Below, in pieces: positions 53,450-64,000 of a stretch of DNA of 64,000 nucleotides; within the stretch, counting starts at the first letter, position 1, and each line of letters begins with the position of its first letter. Location: the NCBI GenBank assembly GCA_018398585.1, contig JAGTTD010000011.1, positions 16,979,346 to 17,043,345 of the forward strand, in the 5' to 3' direction. The DNA is from Simmondsia chinensis. Taxonomy: Eukaryota > Streptophyta > Magnoliopsida > Caryophyllales > Simmondsiaceae. The translations under genes and the position numbers were made by a program. A model generated the notes under the pieces. That model was not told where the DNA came from, did not search any database, and saw nothing but the letters and a program-made list of their open reading frames with translations.

Positions 53450-56400
53450 TCCCTTAAGAATGAAAAGAAGGAAATTGGCTCAACAAAAATTATTTCTCTT
53501 CCCAAGTGGTGAAAGATTCATCCAAACTACACCAGCAAACTCGAACCTCCTGTCTGTTGGAACTGTGTGCACGCTTCTGCCTGACTTCCACTGCAGCTGC
53601 AGGTTGCAGGACCATGGATCCACTGGAACCAACCTCCGGATGGACTAGAGAAGGACTTTGGCCTTGTTCTACCTGTTTTTTAAGAAGTGAAACATGAAAG
53701 ACAGGGTGGATATAAGAGTTGGGTGGGAGCTCCAGCTTGTATGCCACTTTGCCAATTTTTTCTAAAACTTTGTAAGGTCCAAAGAACCTTGCACAAAGCT
53801 TAACATTCTTCCTCACAGCAGCTGTGGACTGCCTATAAGGCTGCAATTTCAAGTACACCATGTCGCCCACCTCAAAAGTTCTGTCTACTCTCCTATGATC
53901 TGCATAGAATTTCATTCGAGCTTGTGATTGTAGGAGATTATCCTTCAAAAGCTGCATAAGGTGCCTCTTATGCTACACCAGCTCAGTGACCTTAACCACA
54001 TGTGAAACAACTCCTTGCAACATCAAGGGAATTGGTGGATCATACCCATACAATGCTTTAAAAGGAGTAGTACCTCAAGAAGCATGGAAATGTGTGTTAT
54101 ACCAAAACTCAGCCAATGATAGCCACCTACCCCACACCGTGGGATGGCTAAACATCATGCTTCTAAGATATTGCTTAATGCTGATTGACCCTCTCAGTTT
54201 AACATCGGTTTGAGGATGATAAGATGAGCTAAGGGCCAAGGTCGTTCCAAAAGGACCAAACAATTCCTTCCAAAAGTGACTTGTAAAGAGCTTGTCCCTG
54301 TCAGAGACTATGGACTGAGGCAACCCATGGAGCTTATAGATGTTATCAAGAAACACATGAGCCAATTTCTCAGCAGTCACAGGTCGAGTTAAAGCAATGA
54401 AGTGACTAAATTTGGTGAACCGATCAACTACTACCCAGATCACTTGTTTTCCCTCGGATTTAGGCAATCCCTCAATGAAATCCATGTTTATGTTCTGCCA
54501 TATCCCATCTGAAATAGGTAAGGGCAGGAGAAGTCCGTGATATCTATGATCACCAAGCTTAGTTTGTTGACATATCTCACAACTTTGCACAAAATCAATC
54601 ACTGCTTTCTTCACTCCTGGCCAACTGAAGTGAGCTTTCAGCCTTTGATACATTCCTCCCACACCTGAGTGACCTCCCCATGATGAATCATGAGAAGCAA
54701 TAACAACCTGATGTCTAAGATTAGTAGAAGTGCTAATATACAGCTTCCCCTGAAGTCTGATAATACACCGGGTCATAGAAACATCTGCACCAGAAGCCAA
54801 ACTATTCGCCTTGCCAGCACTGAAAGTTGCTATACGTTCTTGTGCAAAAGGGTCATTCTCGTAGGACTGATGTACTTCTTCTATCCAAGCAGGTTTGATC
54901 ATTGAAATTGCCCAACAAGAGCCAAGCTCACAGTCTTCCAACCCACGCGACAAAGCATCAGCTGTAATATTTTCCTTTCCCTTCTTGTACTCAATGTCAT
55001 AATCAAGACCCAACATCTTCATTTGCCCTTTTCTCTGAATTCTTGTGACAATTTTCTACTCTAAAAGATGCTTAAGACTTTGATTATCAGTCTTGATGAT
55101 GAAATGAGTCCATCCAAGTAGTGTCTCCATTTTTCAACAGTAAGCAAAATAGTGAGATACTCTTTCTCATATGTGGAAAGTGCTTAATGTTTAGCACTCA
55201 ATGCTTGGCTGAGATAAGCTATAGGCCTTCCTCCTTGTGACAACACTACCCTGACACCATTCCCGCAACCATCAGTCTTCAATATGAAGCTTGAGGTGAA
55301 ATCTGGCATGGCTAACATAGGTGCTCTGCACATTGCAGCTTTAAGAGCTTCAAAAGCCAATTGAGCTCCATCCGACCACTTGAAGGCATCTTTCTTCAAT
55401 AAGTCTATGAGGGGACCTTGGCAATAGCTCCATAATTGGCTACAAACTTGCGGCAATATCCAGTATGGCCCAAAAATCCTCTCAATTGTTTCAATGTTAC
55501 CGGAACATGCCATTCTTTCTTGGCTTGGACCTTTGTGGGATCAATAGAGACTCCCTCAAAAGATATCACATGGCCAAGGTATTCTATATGAGTTTAAGCA
55601 AAGGAACATTGGGCCAATTCAGCATACAACTTGTGCTCGTGCATGACCAAGAACACGTCCCTCAAATGCTTCAAATGCTCTCCAGAGGATGCACTGTAAA
55701 TAAGGATGTCATCAAAGAACACCAACACAAACTTCCTAAGAAATTGTTTGAAGACATCATTCATAAGAGCTTGGAAAGTAGCTGGTGCGTTTGTCTAACC
55801 AAATGGCATAACTACAAACTCAAAGTGTCCATGATGTGTTCTGAATGCCATCTTATACACATCTTGCTCCACCACCCTAATTTGGTGATAACCTTGCCAT
55901 AGATCAAGCTTAGAAAAAACTTGAGCTCCATATAACTCATCAAGAAAATCATCTATAACTGGTATAGGAAACTTATCCTTGACCGTTATGGAGTTGAGTT
56001 GTCAATAATCAATACACATTCGAGCCGTGCCATCCTTTTTCTTGACTAGAATAACCGGAGAGGCAAAGGGGCTGTGACTTTGTCTTATGAAGTTAGTCTT
56101 GAGCAATTCATCCACTTGCTTCTCAATTTTCGTCCTTTGAGCATGAGGATATTTGTATGGTCTAAGCCTCACTGGTTCTGCATCAAATTTGAGAGGAATA
56201 ACATGATCTAAACTCCTATTTGGAGGTAAAGACTTGGGCACCTCAAACAGATCCTCAAAGTCCTCAATCACTGCTTGCACTTCAGGCTCGGTAATCGTCA
56301 TAATCTCAGTAGGTGCTATAGCAAAGAGCTGACCCACCCATTGAAAAGCACATTTCTTAAATCCTTTTTCCAACTTCCTCCCTTTCATCACTTGCAAGTG

Positions 56401-56691
56401 AGCTTGCTCTACCATCCCTTGCAAGGTGACTTTAGAACCTTGTATCTCAAAGGAAACTATGAGTTTAGCAAAATCAAACAATACTGGGCTGTAAGATCTC
56501 ATCCAATCAACCCCATGCACCATATCACACACTCCCAATGGAAGGATTCTAAAATCATAACTAAACTTGCGGTCTTCCATATACCAATGGAATCCTTGGC
56601 ATTTGTTCTGAGTCATGATCGAATTCCCATCGGCCACTGTAACAATGAAAGGATGTGCTTTAATCACCACATGGCCCACTTTTTTGACCAC
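53450..56691 (-). pseudogene. Element E pol: protease, RT, RNase H, integrase, chromodomain
   Basis: Protease: the family ILIDSGSTHSFVDPK block lies just before the long frame that begins at 56691 (VKKVGHVV, TQNKCQGFHWYME, DMVHGVDWMRSYSPV). RT fingers follow ([34 protein letters not shown]) to a stop at 56002; RT palm (55520-55990) is broken. RNase H is at 55184-55513. The integrase (54075-55022) has CEICQQTK, MDFIEGLPKS and SDRDKLFTSHFW. Then HPQTDVKLRGSIS stands where family members have HPQTDGQTERVNQ, so the catalytic Glu is gone. The tail (53490-53957) has [16 protein letters not shown] and a chromodomain-like end DESFTTWEEK. Confidence 0.9.
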
Positions 56692-58351
56692 TTTTGGATC
56701 AACAAAACTGTGGGTGCTCCCACTATCAATAAGAATGATGATAGACCTCTTTCCTACCTTTCATTTGATTCGGATTGTGTTATGAGTCCCATTACCAGTC
56801 AAAGCCTTCATTGAAATTGCAACTTCATCATCAACAAGGTCCTCCTCAATGTCCTGATCTAAGTCATCTCCATCAGCCTCAATCTCCTCACTTTCTGAGA
56901 GCTCACCAGCACTGACCCCTTCAGCAGACATAAGGAACTTTGGATTACACTTGTGGAAAAAATTGGTAAGGTAGATTGCACTTGTAACACAGCCTCTGAA
57001 GTTGCTTGTCATCTGATCTGCTGGTCCTGGACCTGACAGATCCTTTCTGTGGCTTGGAGCTGCCACCACGAGGTCTAGAGATGTCACTTGAAGCTAAGAC
57101 AGTTGCTTCAAAAAGCTTGGATTTAGCATAAGCCATGGACAAGGTTGTAAGGCCAACCGCTTTAACTAGGTTCTTCACCTTGGTCTTCAATCCACTTATA
57201 AAGCTCGAAACATAATACGACTCTGAGGCTTGAGGAATTTTGGTTATCATGCTAGCTTGATGGTTTTCAAACCTTGTCATATACTCTCTCACAGATGTCT
57301 CCTGTATCACCTTATTGAATTTATCCACAATGTCACTATAATCTTCGTCGCCATATCGGTCACATAATTCTTTCACAAAGTTAGCCCACGTGAGGGAAGG
57401 ATTGCTTTTCAACAAGCTATAAAACCACACTTCGTGATCACCAAGAATTTATACAGCAGCAATTTGTACCTTTTCTATTTCCTTGATATGGTAGAAGTGG
57501 AAATAACGATCACACCTCCTCATCCATGAATGAGGTTGCTTTCCATCGAAGGGATCAATCTGAACCCTAGGCTGTCTATAATCACTATTTTTGCTATTGG
57601 ATGACACCTCATTACTGCCTGAACGTTACTGATTCCAATGATCAGGCAATCTATCCAATTGCTCCACATTCAATCCCATCGTTATGTGAGTGTCATCAGT
57701 TTCAAGAGCTCGAACATCTGGGCCTGCATTCCAGTTTGGAGGTTGTGACTTCATATGCTCACGGTGACCATGTCTATCAGTTATCTCAACTTCATGAACT
57801 CGATCTTGAGCTCTAGCTTCAACACTAGCATTAACCACTGGAGTGTGACCTCGATGTCTGACAGCCTCACTATGTATTTAATGACTCAATTCTTCAGGAG
57901 ACCTCACAGGCTAATTAGCTTATAACACGCTAGCAGATAACAATGGATCTGGAATAGCAGGAGAATTTGGCCTTGTAAATTATTGTCGTAGCCCAGCTAA
58001 TTTCACTTCAAGTTGCTGCATTTGCTGATAAAACCACATGTTAAACCTTTCTTCCAGTTCCTGTGATCGAAGAACGACCTGATTAGAGATCTTTTCCACA
58101 ATTTGCTGAGCTCGCTGATCAACTTTATCATTGAGTTGCTGATTAATTTGAAGTAATGCTTCTGTATTTGATTGCCTAATTTGAGCAACCAATGCCTCCA
58201 TATGAAGGTCCAATTGAGCATTCGAGACCACATCCTGACCTGCTGCATCACTGCTACTAACCACCTCAGCGTATGTAGACTTGGCAGCTACCTTAGCAGC
58301 TGCTGATCTGGTGGTAACTCCACCAGTCAATGTGATCTCATTCGAATCCAT
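56692..58351 (-). pseudogene. Element E gag (and protease linker)
   Basis: ATG 58351, GGVTTRSAAAKVAAKSTYAE opening, coiled coil with QINQQLNDKVDQRAQQIVEK, stop at 57980. A second piece at 57626-57838 and the capsid core at 56945-57430 (MWFYSLLKSNPSLTWANF, RYGDEDYSDIVDKFNKV, VREYMTRFENH) follow in other frames. The knuckle begins C-YK-C-NLPYQF, then a frameshift replaces the FGH part. An acidic linker (SEESEEIEADGDDLDQDIEE) leads into protease. Confidence 0.88.
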
Positions 58352-58512
58352 TCGTTATCACTACTTTTTAGGTATTTTTTAACAATTTTTATATCAATTT
58401 TCAGGTAAACCACAAGAAACTGTCCTCAGAATTCAGAATTGAATTCTTAAGTAAAACGATGCAATCAATGGATATTTGATATCAAATCACGTTTGATTTA
58501 GAAGCCAAACGA

Positions 58513-58527
58513 GGCTCTGATACCAAT
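58513..58527 (-). promoter_or_regulatory. Element E primer-binding site
   Basis: Minus strand ATTGGTATCAGAGCC, exact complement of the initiator tRNA-Met 3' end apart from the first spacer bases. Confidence 0.9.
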
Positions 58528-58908
58528 TATTAAGATTGAGATTAAATCTTGATCTTAACCTAGGATAAAAGAGAGTATGGGATGAGAAAGAAGTGAAGGA
58601 GTTGAGAAAGAAGTGAAGGAGATGAGAAAATAGAAAGAGACTTAGATGACAGGAAGAAGTATCTCAAAAGAGATTGGTTGAATTTTCATTAAATGACTTC
58701 CAATTACACATGACTAGCTACTTATAAGAATCAAAATACATTGGACTTGGACTTACTAGCTTAACCGACTCACACAATCAGACGCCAAAGCTAACCGGCT
58801 AAGACCAACCGAAATAACTAACTCCTTGACTTGGCGCCAAAAATCTACTTCAAAAATACAATGCACAAACACGCCTTACTACAACTCAAAAGACTTAGAA
58901 ACATAACA
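58528..58908 (-). repeat. Element E 5' LTR
   Basis: 381 bp. It is 20 bp longer than its partner, mainly through a tandem duplication of a GTTGAGAAAGAAGTGAAGGA segment (about 58580-58622). Inner terminus is TA on the plus strand (partner TG). Confidence 0.92.
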
Positions 58909-58913
58909 CAAAG

Positions 58914-59062
58914 CTTAGCCTACTGTTTTCGATCCGATAAACTATATGGTCTCTTCACTAGCTTGGGGTTCAATCGAAAGACACTCTCATTGATGCACTA
59001 TAAGACATCCCTAAACTGAGATGTTATTTTGAGATTGATTGTATTTTGAAAATAATGAGGAA
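58914..59062 (+). other. Element A 3' region, last part
   Basis: Copia sequence between insertion E and the 3' LTR. AAAATAATGAGGA just before the LTR is a weak polypurine tract. No gene. Confidence 0.6.
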
Positions 59063-59832
59063 TGTTGATGTATTTTCAAAATATGTAATGAATAATATGT
59101 TAAATATTTGCTTAATATGTGTATAAATGTGTTTAAGATTGTCCCATTACATGTTATAAGTGTTTAAGGCTTGTAAGGGATGTGTGTCAACAAAAGGGCC
59201 ATGCTTGTCGACACACAATCCAACAAAACCGCAGGGGAGCTGGTATGTGTCGACACACAGCCTTTACAAAAGCACATGGGAAGTAGTTATGTGTCAACAC
59301 ACAACAAAGGTTTACAGAATAGGTGTGTTGAAGTGAGTTTTGAAACTCAGCTTCAACACCCATTTACCAAGAGCTGTGTGTCGAAGTGTGTGTAGACACA
59401 GAGGTCGGTTTTGACGGTTTTTTGTGCTTTTTTTTTTTTTTTTTTGGTTTTTCGTGGTTCCTTTTTGAGGTCTTTTGGGACATCTTTAGGACATTATATA
59501 CAGTAACAATTCCCCTATTTTCATAAGGCTTTGAACACATACTTTGAGAGAAAACGTTTCTAAGAGAATAAGAAGAGAAAAGATCAAAGTGTTTTTGTGC
59601 AATTGCTCTTATGTGTTTGTATTTTTGTTTAAGAAACTTCAATCACCCTACTTCTCATTCAATCTCTCCTCTTACACAAACTCACTTCACACTTGGTTAT
59701 TATTGTAACCCTAAGGATGTTTCGTATATCAAAATAAGCCTTAAGGAAAATGATTACACGACCTCAACACCTGAGATCTTTTGGTTACTCGGATGCAAGG
59801 ATTTTGCAAGTATTTGAAGGTTTGCACCAAGA
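59063..59832 (+). repeat. Element A right LTR (3')
   Basis: 770 bp, TGTTGATGTA...TTTGCACCAAGA (final CA mutated to GA), then TSD CTTAA at 59833-59837. TATATA conserved near 59496. An 18-T run at about 59428-59445 and loss of two palindrome-bearing segments distinguish it from the left LTR. Confidence 0.9.
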
Positions 59833-59837
59833 CTTAA

Positions 59838-60825
59838 TTTGTGATAAATGTATCTAGAGCCTCTCAGTCCATTTCTAAATATTTAAAAAAAAAACAAAAA
59901 TGGATGAACTTAAGGCTCAATAAGGAAATCATCACCAAGCATAAAACCAATTTAGGTAGAGTATTTGAAAGTCAAAACTCGTTCTATTTTTTGCAAAAGA
60001 TAATTTGTTCTTGTCATAAATTCTTAGTCAAACAATTTATAGGGAAAATAGCCATTTCCTTTGACTTAGTTGGCTTTCATAGTACATACATGGCAAATCA
60101 TTGTTTCATAATATTAAACAACGCTATGTATAACAACACCTTACATCAATAGTTTAGTTGGGCAGCCAACATCGTCACCAATGTATGCAACATGATCTAC
60201 CATTCCAAAAATAGTTTTTAAACACACCATGGTCATTTACTTATTTTCATACTCAACAGATGTAAAACTCATAGTTTTCCAAAATTATTTAACATCTCAA
60301 GTGACATGCTTTCAAGGCTCCTGCAATTTTCCAAAACTGCATCTTCAATCGTAAAATATCTTGTTTCATAAATTTAAAGAAAAATCATATAAAACTTAAG
60401 TTAAAACATATATAAAGAATATTTTGCTTATTTTGCAAACAAATGTAGCTTAAAACTATAGCACTAACCCCCCATCAAAATCAACTCGACTCACTGCCCC
60501 CTTCATTTACTCCACCATTTACTCCCCCTTCATTTACTCCACCATTTACTCCCCCAACAACCCCAAAATCACTTCTCCAAAACTAATCTTCAACAACTTT
60601 CTTTAACCATCTCCAACCCCATATTTATAGCTCCTGATCTTTTCTCTTCACTTAGCTTGTGTCCCTCATGTTCCTGCATTTCACTTCTTCCCCCCTTTCT
60701 CATTTTTATTTTCCTGTTCTCCCATGGCTTATGAGAATGGTTTAAGGTTATCAGAGGTCCGAATTTGTTGAAGAGCTGACCCTCAAGTTCACAAAGTAGA
60801 ACTTGAAGAAGACACTGGTGAACCA
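59838..60825 (-). repeat. Candidate old LTR K, right part, with minisatellite
   Basis: Pre-insertion sequence continuing from 23938. No gene. A 27-bp minisatellite (CCCCCTTCATTTACTCCACC and following bases) is repeated twice at 60497-60550. A minus-strand TATA-like CTATAAATATGGGG lies at about 60617-60630. Together with the TGTGACACCCC edge at 23724 this could be one minus-strand LTR, but the terminus on this side is not identified. Confidence 0.35.
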
Positions 60826-63800
60826 TGAACCTCGTATGTTGGAACTATCGGGGATGTGACCAAGCCCGGACAGTTTGAACTTTAAAAGAGCTTAGTTGAA
60901 AGCATAGGTCAAGCATCATTTTCATGATGGAGACGAAACAAATGGATGGTAAAGTGATAAAATTAGCTGAAAATTGTGAATTTGTGAATTGTTTTTATGT
61001 TAGTCCTGCTGGGACCAAACGTGGTTGAGCTAATTTGGAATGACTATGTGAAAATTGACGTGTTACAGTTTTGTGATCGATTTATTATTGCTAGTGTTCT
61101 TGATTTTCAATCTGGTTACTCTTGGTCTCAAATTTTTGTTCATGGTGAACCTAAATAAAGTAAAAGAAGGGAATTTAGGAGTTCGAGTTTGGTTACTCTT
61201 GATGTTGTCGAGTTTGGTGTTCTGGCAGGCCCGGTCGCTATTGCTAGGGATTTTAATGCATTTGCTCTTGTTTCTGATAAATTTAGCTCTATTCCGCCTT
61301 CTGTTTCTCAATTAAGCTGGCTTCAGTCATTCTATGATGCACGTTCACTAGGGGAATAGGATTCGAAAGGATATCATTTTTCGTGGTCAAATAAACAAGA
61401 TGGGTCAAGGCATGTTAAAGAGAGACTTGATAAGATTTCTGTTAACGTCACATGGTTAGCCGACGATTGAATTTGATCATTCCTCATTGCTTGTGTCCTT
61501 GTTTGGTATTGCGAAGCGACCTCGGCATCGATTTAAATTCAAAGCTAAATGGACTCTTTATCATGATTGTCCCAATGTCATCTTAGGTGGTTGGTTGGCT
61601 GATGTTGGGTCCGGTTCCATGCATGACCTCCGGTGTAAGCTCCTTTGCCATGCCCAGCTTTCATATTGGAGTAAAACTCTTTGCCATGCTTCTACTATGG
61701 AAATTGCTCAAATGTCAAGTAGATTGCAAGAAATCCAGAGCCGATCCCAATTTCCTTATGACAGGCTCGAAGAGGAGGAGCACATTTCTAAGTTGAATAA
61801 TATTTGGGAGGAAGAAGGCCTGTTTTGGGAGCAAAGAACCCATATAGATTGGCTCCAATTTAGGGATCGCAACACCCACTTCTTTCATTGTCTACTCTTG
61901 TTAGATGTTGCTGTAATTGCATTCTCAGGCTTAAGGATGTGAGGGATAACTGGGTTGACCATGAAAGAGACTTACATGACCTGATTTTATCCCATTTTAA
62001 AGCTATCTTTACTGCAATTGAGGTCGGGGGATTGGACTAAGCTCTCGCTTTTTGCCCTTCTATGATTTCTGATGCCTCTAATAGTGTGTGCTTTTTCCTT
62101 GTTTATGCCGCACTGATGTTAAAGAAGCTATTGATGGTATGGGTAGCCTTAAAGCTCCGGGCCCTGATGGTTTTTTAGGTATTTTTTTCAAAACATTCCG
62201 GAATATTGTAGCCGATGGTGTGTATGTAGCTGTTTGTTCATTCTTTCAGTCAGGGGTTGTGTTAGGATCCCTAAATCAAAATAATATTATCTTTATCCCA
62301 AAGGTTCAAAATCCCAAATTTGTCACCCAATTTAAACCAATTAGCTTGTGTAACTTCACCTATAAAATAATTTCAAAGATTTTGGCTAATAGGCTTAAGC
62401 CTTTACTTCCTTCGATCATCTCTCCTTGTCAAGGGGCCTTCGTTCATGGTAGAAGAATTCAAGACAATATCATTATTTCTCATGAGGTCTTTCATGTTTT
62501 AAAACAGAAAAAAATGGGAAAAAAGGGTTTATGGCCATTAAAATTGATCTCCTAAAAGTCTATGATCAAGTCATTTGCGAGTGTCTTGAAAGCATTCTTT
62601 GTTTGTTTTGGTTGGATTCTACCTTCTTATCATGGGTTATGGAGTGCATTAGGACGATGTCGATTAGCCCGGTGTTTAATGGTGTCCGGTTGCCTTCCTT
62701 TAGGGAAGGGGACCCTCTCGCCCCGTATCCATTCATTCTTGTCATGGAGATCTTCTCTCGTTTGATTCAAGATGTGGTATATAGGGGTTTATGGCGCCCC
62801 TTGGTTATCTCTGCGCATTCTCCTTCTCTCTCCCACCTATGTTTTACGGATGATTGATTACTTTTTTATGAAGCGAATATTGATGCAGTGCGGGAGGTAA
62901 AACATGTTATCCACTTGTTCTACAATGCTTCAAGGCAGAGTGTTAATTTTGAGAAATCAGCTGCTTTTTTTTTTTTTTTCTGCGAATACTCCTTGAGCCT
63001 TCCGTGATGAGTGTTTGGCCAAATCGGGTGTGTCGCCCTTTAATTTTGACTATAGGTACCTTGGTATTCAAGTGTTGTGGGGCTGTGACAAAAATCATGC
63101 TCAAGGGTACCTCGTGGATAGAATCAAAAAGAAGGTCTAAGGTTGGAAATTGTCTCTTCTCTCTTATACGGGTTGAGAAGTTCTCATTAAACCTGTTGTT
63201 TTTGCTATCCCACAATATGTTTTTCATTTTTATAAAATTCCTCTTTCTTTAGCTCAGAAAACTAATAGTTCGATTGCTAAGTTTTGATGGAGAGGGAACT
63301 GTGACATTGAAAGCCATATCCATTGGGTTAGTTGGAAGGAGATAGCAAAACCTTAAAGCTTAGGGGGTTTGGGTTCCGTGATATGGAAGGTATGAGTCAT
63401 GCTATGTTGGCTAACAAAGGTTGGAGAATTATGAATGAGCTGGATTCCTTTTGCGTTCGTGTTCTTAAAGGTCTGTACTTTCCTGATGGCGATTTCTTAG
63501 GGGCCCATATTGGGTCCTACCCCTCTTGGTTTTGGAGATGCATCATTGAGGGTCGAGAGTTTCTAAAAAGGGCCTTGCTTTGAATATTCAGAATGATTGA
63601 TCTTTGAAGGTTTGGACGGATGAATGGGTGCTGAATGGGGGTTGTATAATGCCCCCAATGGGACTTGGTGACTTATCATTTTTTAGGGTTTCTAATCTTA
63701 TTATGCCGAAATCGAGGCCGTGAAACCTCAAACCTATTTCAAGACCTTTTTCTAGGGATGTTGCTAATGCAATTCGTTGTATCCCCTTTTCTGATCTGAG

Positions 63801-64000
63801 TGTTGACGATCATTTGATTTGGAAATTTGACTCAAAAGGCTCTTATTGCGTCAGACAGGGGTATGCCTTATGGAGTATTTCTTGTCCTGATCGTGATTGA
63901 AGGATACAGGCTTCTTCTTCCCTTTTCCATGAAAAGAGGTGTCTGAGTAGGTTGTGGAATGCTTCTGTCCCCCTTAGGGTGTGAGTCTTTCTTTGGAGAA
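60826..64000 (+). pseudogene. L1-type LINE ORF2 (endonuclease, RT, zf-RVT), runs off window
   Basis: Begins at ATG 60826 with MNLVCWNYRGCDQARTV, the APE endonuclease start (family MNILCWNCRGLGNPRTV), then SIIFMMETKQ (catalytic Glu) and, across frames, ARDFNAFA (family GDFNE) and FSWSNKQDGSRHVKERLDK. RT (62088-62990): LKAPGPDGFLGIFFKTF, FKPISLCNFTYKIISKILAN, CQGAFVHGRRIQDN, then after a frameshift AIKIDLLKVYDQV and FREGDPLAPYPFIL. FTDD (62843-62854) takes the place of FADD and is followed at once by a stop. The C-terminal part (63332-63583, then to the end) has GFGFRDMEGMSHAMLANKGW and a WKFDSKGSYCVRQGY zf-RVT approach. A 15-T run (about 62967-62981) interrupts the region after FTDD. Many stops and frameshifts; inactive. 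3' end outside the window. Confidence 0.88.

Larger units (their letters stand above)
53065..58908 (-). mobile_element. Element E: Ty3/gypsy, chromovirus-like (Reina type)
   Basis: 5.8 kb, LTRs 53065-53425 (3') and 58528-58908 (5'), TSD CAAAG, primer site (minus ATTGGTATCAGAGCC, 58513-58527). Same gene order and very similar proteins to element D. It inserted independently into the 3' region of copia A. Many more lesions than D, about 7% LTR difference by eye. Confidence 0.94.
23944..59832 (+). mobile_element. Element A: Ty1/copia retrotransposon with nested insertions
   Basis: Outermost element of the nest. LTRs at 23944-24752 and 59063-59832, 5-bp TSD CTTAA. Coding order on the plus strand is gag (24783-25560), protease and integrase (25561-26676), then, after insertion B, integrase end and reverse transcriptase (49955-51110) and RNase H (51240-51903). 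This order (integrase before RT) defines copia. Removing B and E leaves about 6.8 kb, of which roughly 0.9 kb (52150-53064) may be further insertion. The interior has many stops and frameshifts, and the LTRs differ strongly, so this is the oldest layer of the nest. Confidence 0.92.

Noticed and set aside
55465..56814. Long plus-strand frames (145 and 179 codons) opposite element E pol
   Set aside because: Exact shadows of the minus-strand protease/RT coding sequence; same for frames at 36019-36273, 34989-35243 and 32297-32506.

Overview
This window is a stretch of plant nuclear DNA, most likely from a eudicot with a large, transposon-rich genome. I recognise no host gene in it. Every coding trace I can support belongs to a transposable element: Ty1/copia and Ty3/gypsy LTR retrotransposons, two L1-type LINEs, a PIF/Harbinger DNA transposon and a plant-mobile-domain (PMD) gene. 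Almost all are broken by stops and frameshifts. CAG/CAA-to-stop changes and AT-rich spacers are what one expects of methylated, silenced heterochromatin. I cannot name the species.

Layout. 1-1.7 kb: a gypsy RT relic between two related repeats. 1.7-5.3 kb: a degenerate minus-strand PMD/coiled-coil gene with a duplicated promoter region. 6.0-8.6 kb: a dead two-gene PIF/Harbinger element. 8.8-11.4 kb: two tandem LTR-like units of about 1.3 kb. 12.7-15.0 kb: a minus-strand LINE. 15.0-21.1 kb: a pair of LTR-like repeats around a non-coding interior; one repeat carries a signal-peptide-like ORF. 21.15-22.56 kb: a probable solo LTR.

23.9-59.8 kb is a nest of retrotransposons, solved here from LTR ends and target-site duplications (TSDs). 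Copia element A (23944-59832, TSD CTTAA) was interrupted by gypsy B (26682-49949, TSD AGTGT/GGTGT) and gypsy E (53065-58908, TSD CAAAG). B was in turn interrupted by the non-autonomous LTR element C (29363-38658, TSD CCATG), which split its reverse transcriptase, and by copia F (40918-49492, TSD ATATC), which landed in its 5' leader. C was split by gypsy D (31483-37006, TSD CTTGA/CTCGA). The nest is therefore A > B > C > D, with E and F on side branches. The order fits LTR divergence counted by eye (B about 11%, E about 7%, C about 6%, D about 3-4%). B, D and E are small chromovirus-like (Reina-type) elements on the minus strand; A, C and F are on the plus strand.

59.8-60.8 kb is the continuation of the host sequence (perhaps an older LTR) into which A inserted. 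60.8-64.0 kb is a plus-strand LINE that runs off the window.

The least ordinary items are: element C, which has LTRs, a primer site and a polypurine tract but carries one long glutamine-rich frame of no recognised gag-pol type; the 5' leader of F, a ladder of short perfect hairpins with 3-nt loops; and the palindrome cluster in the U3 of A.
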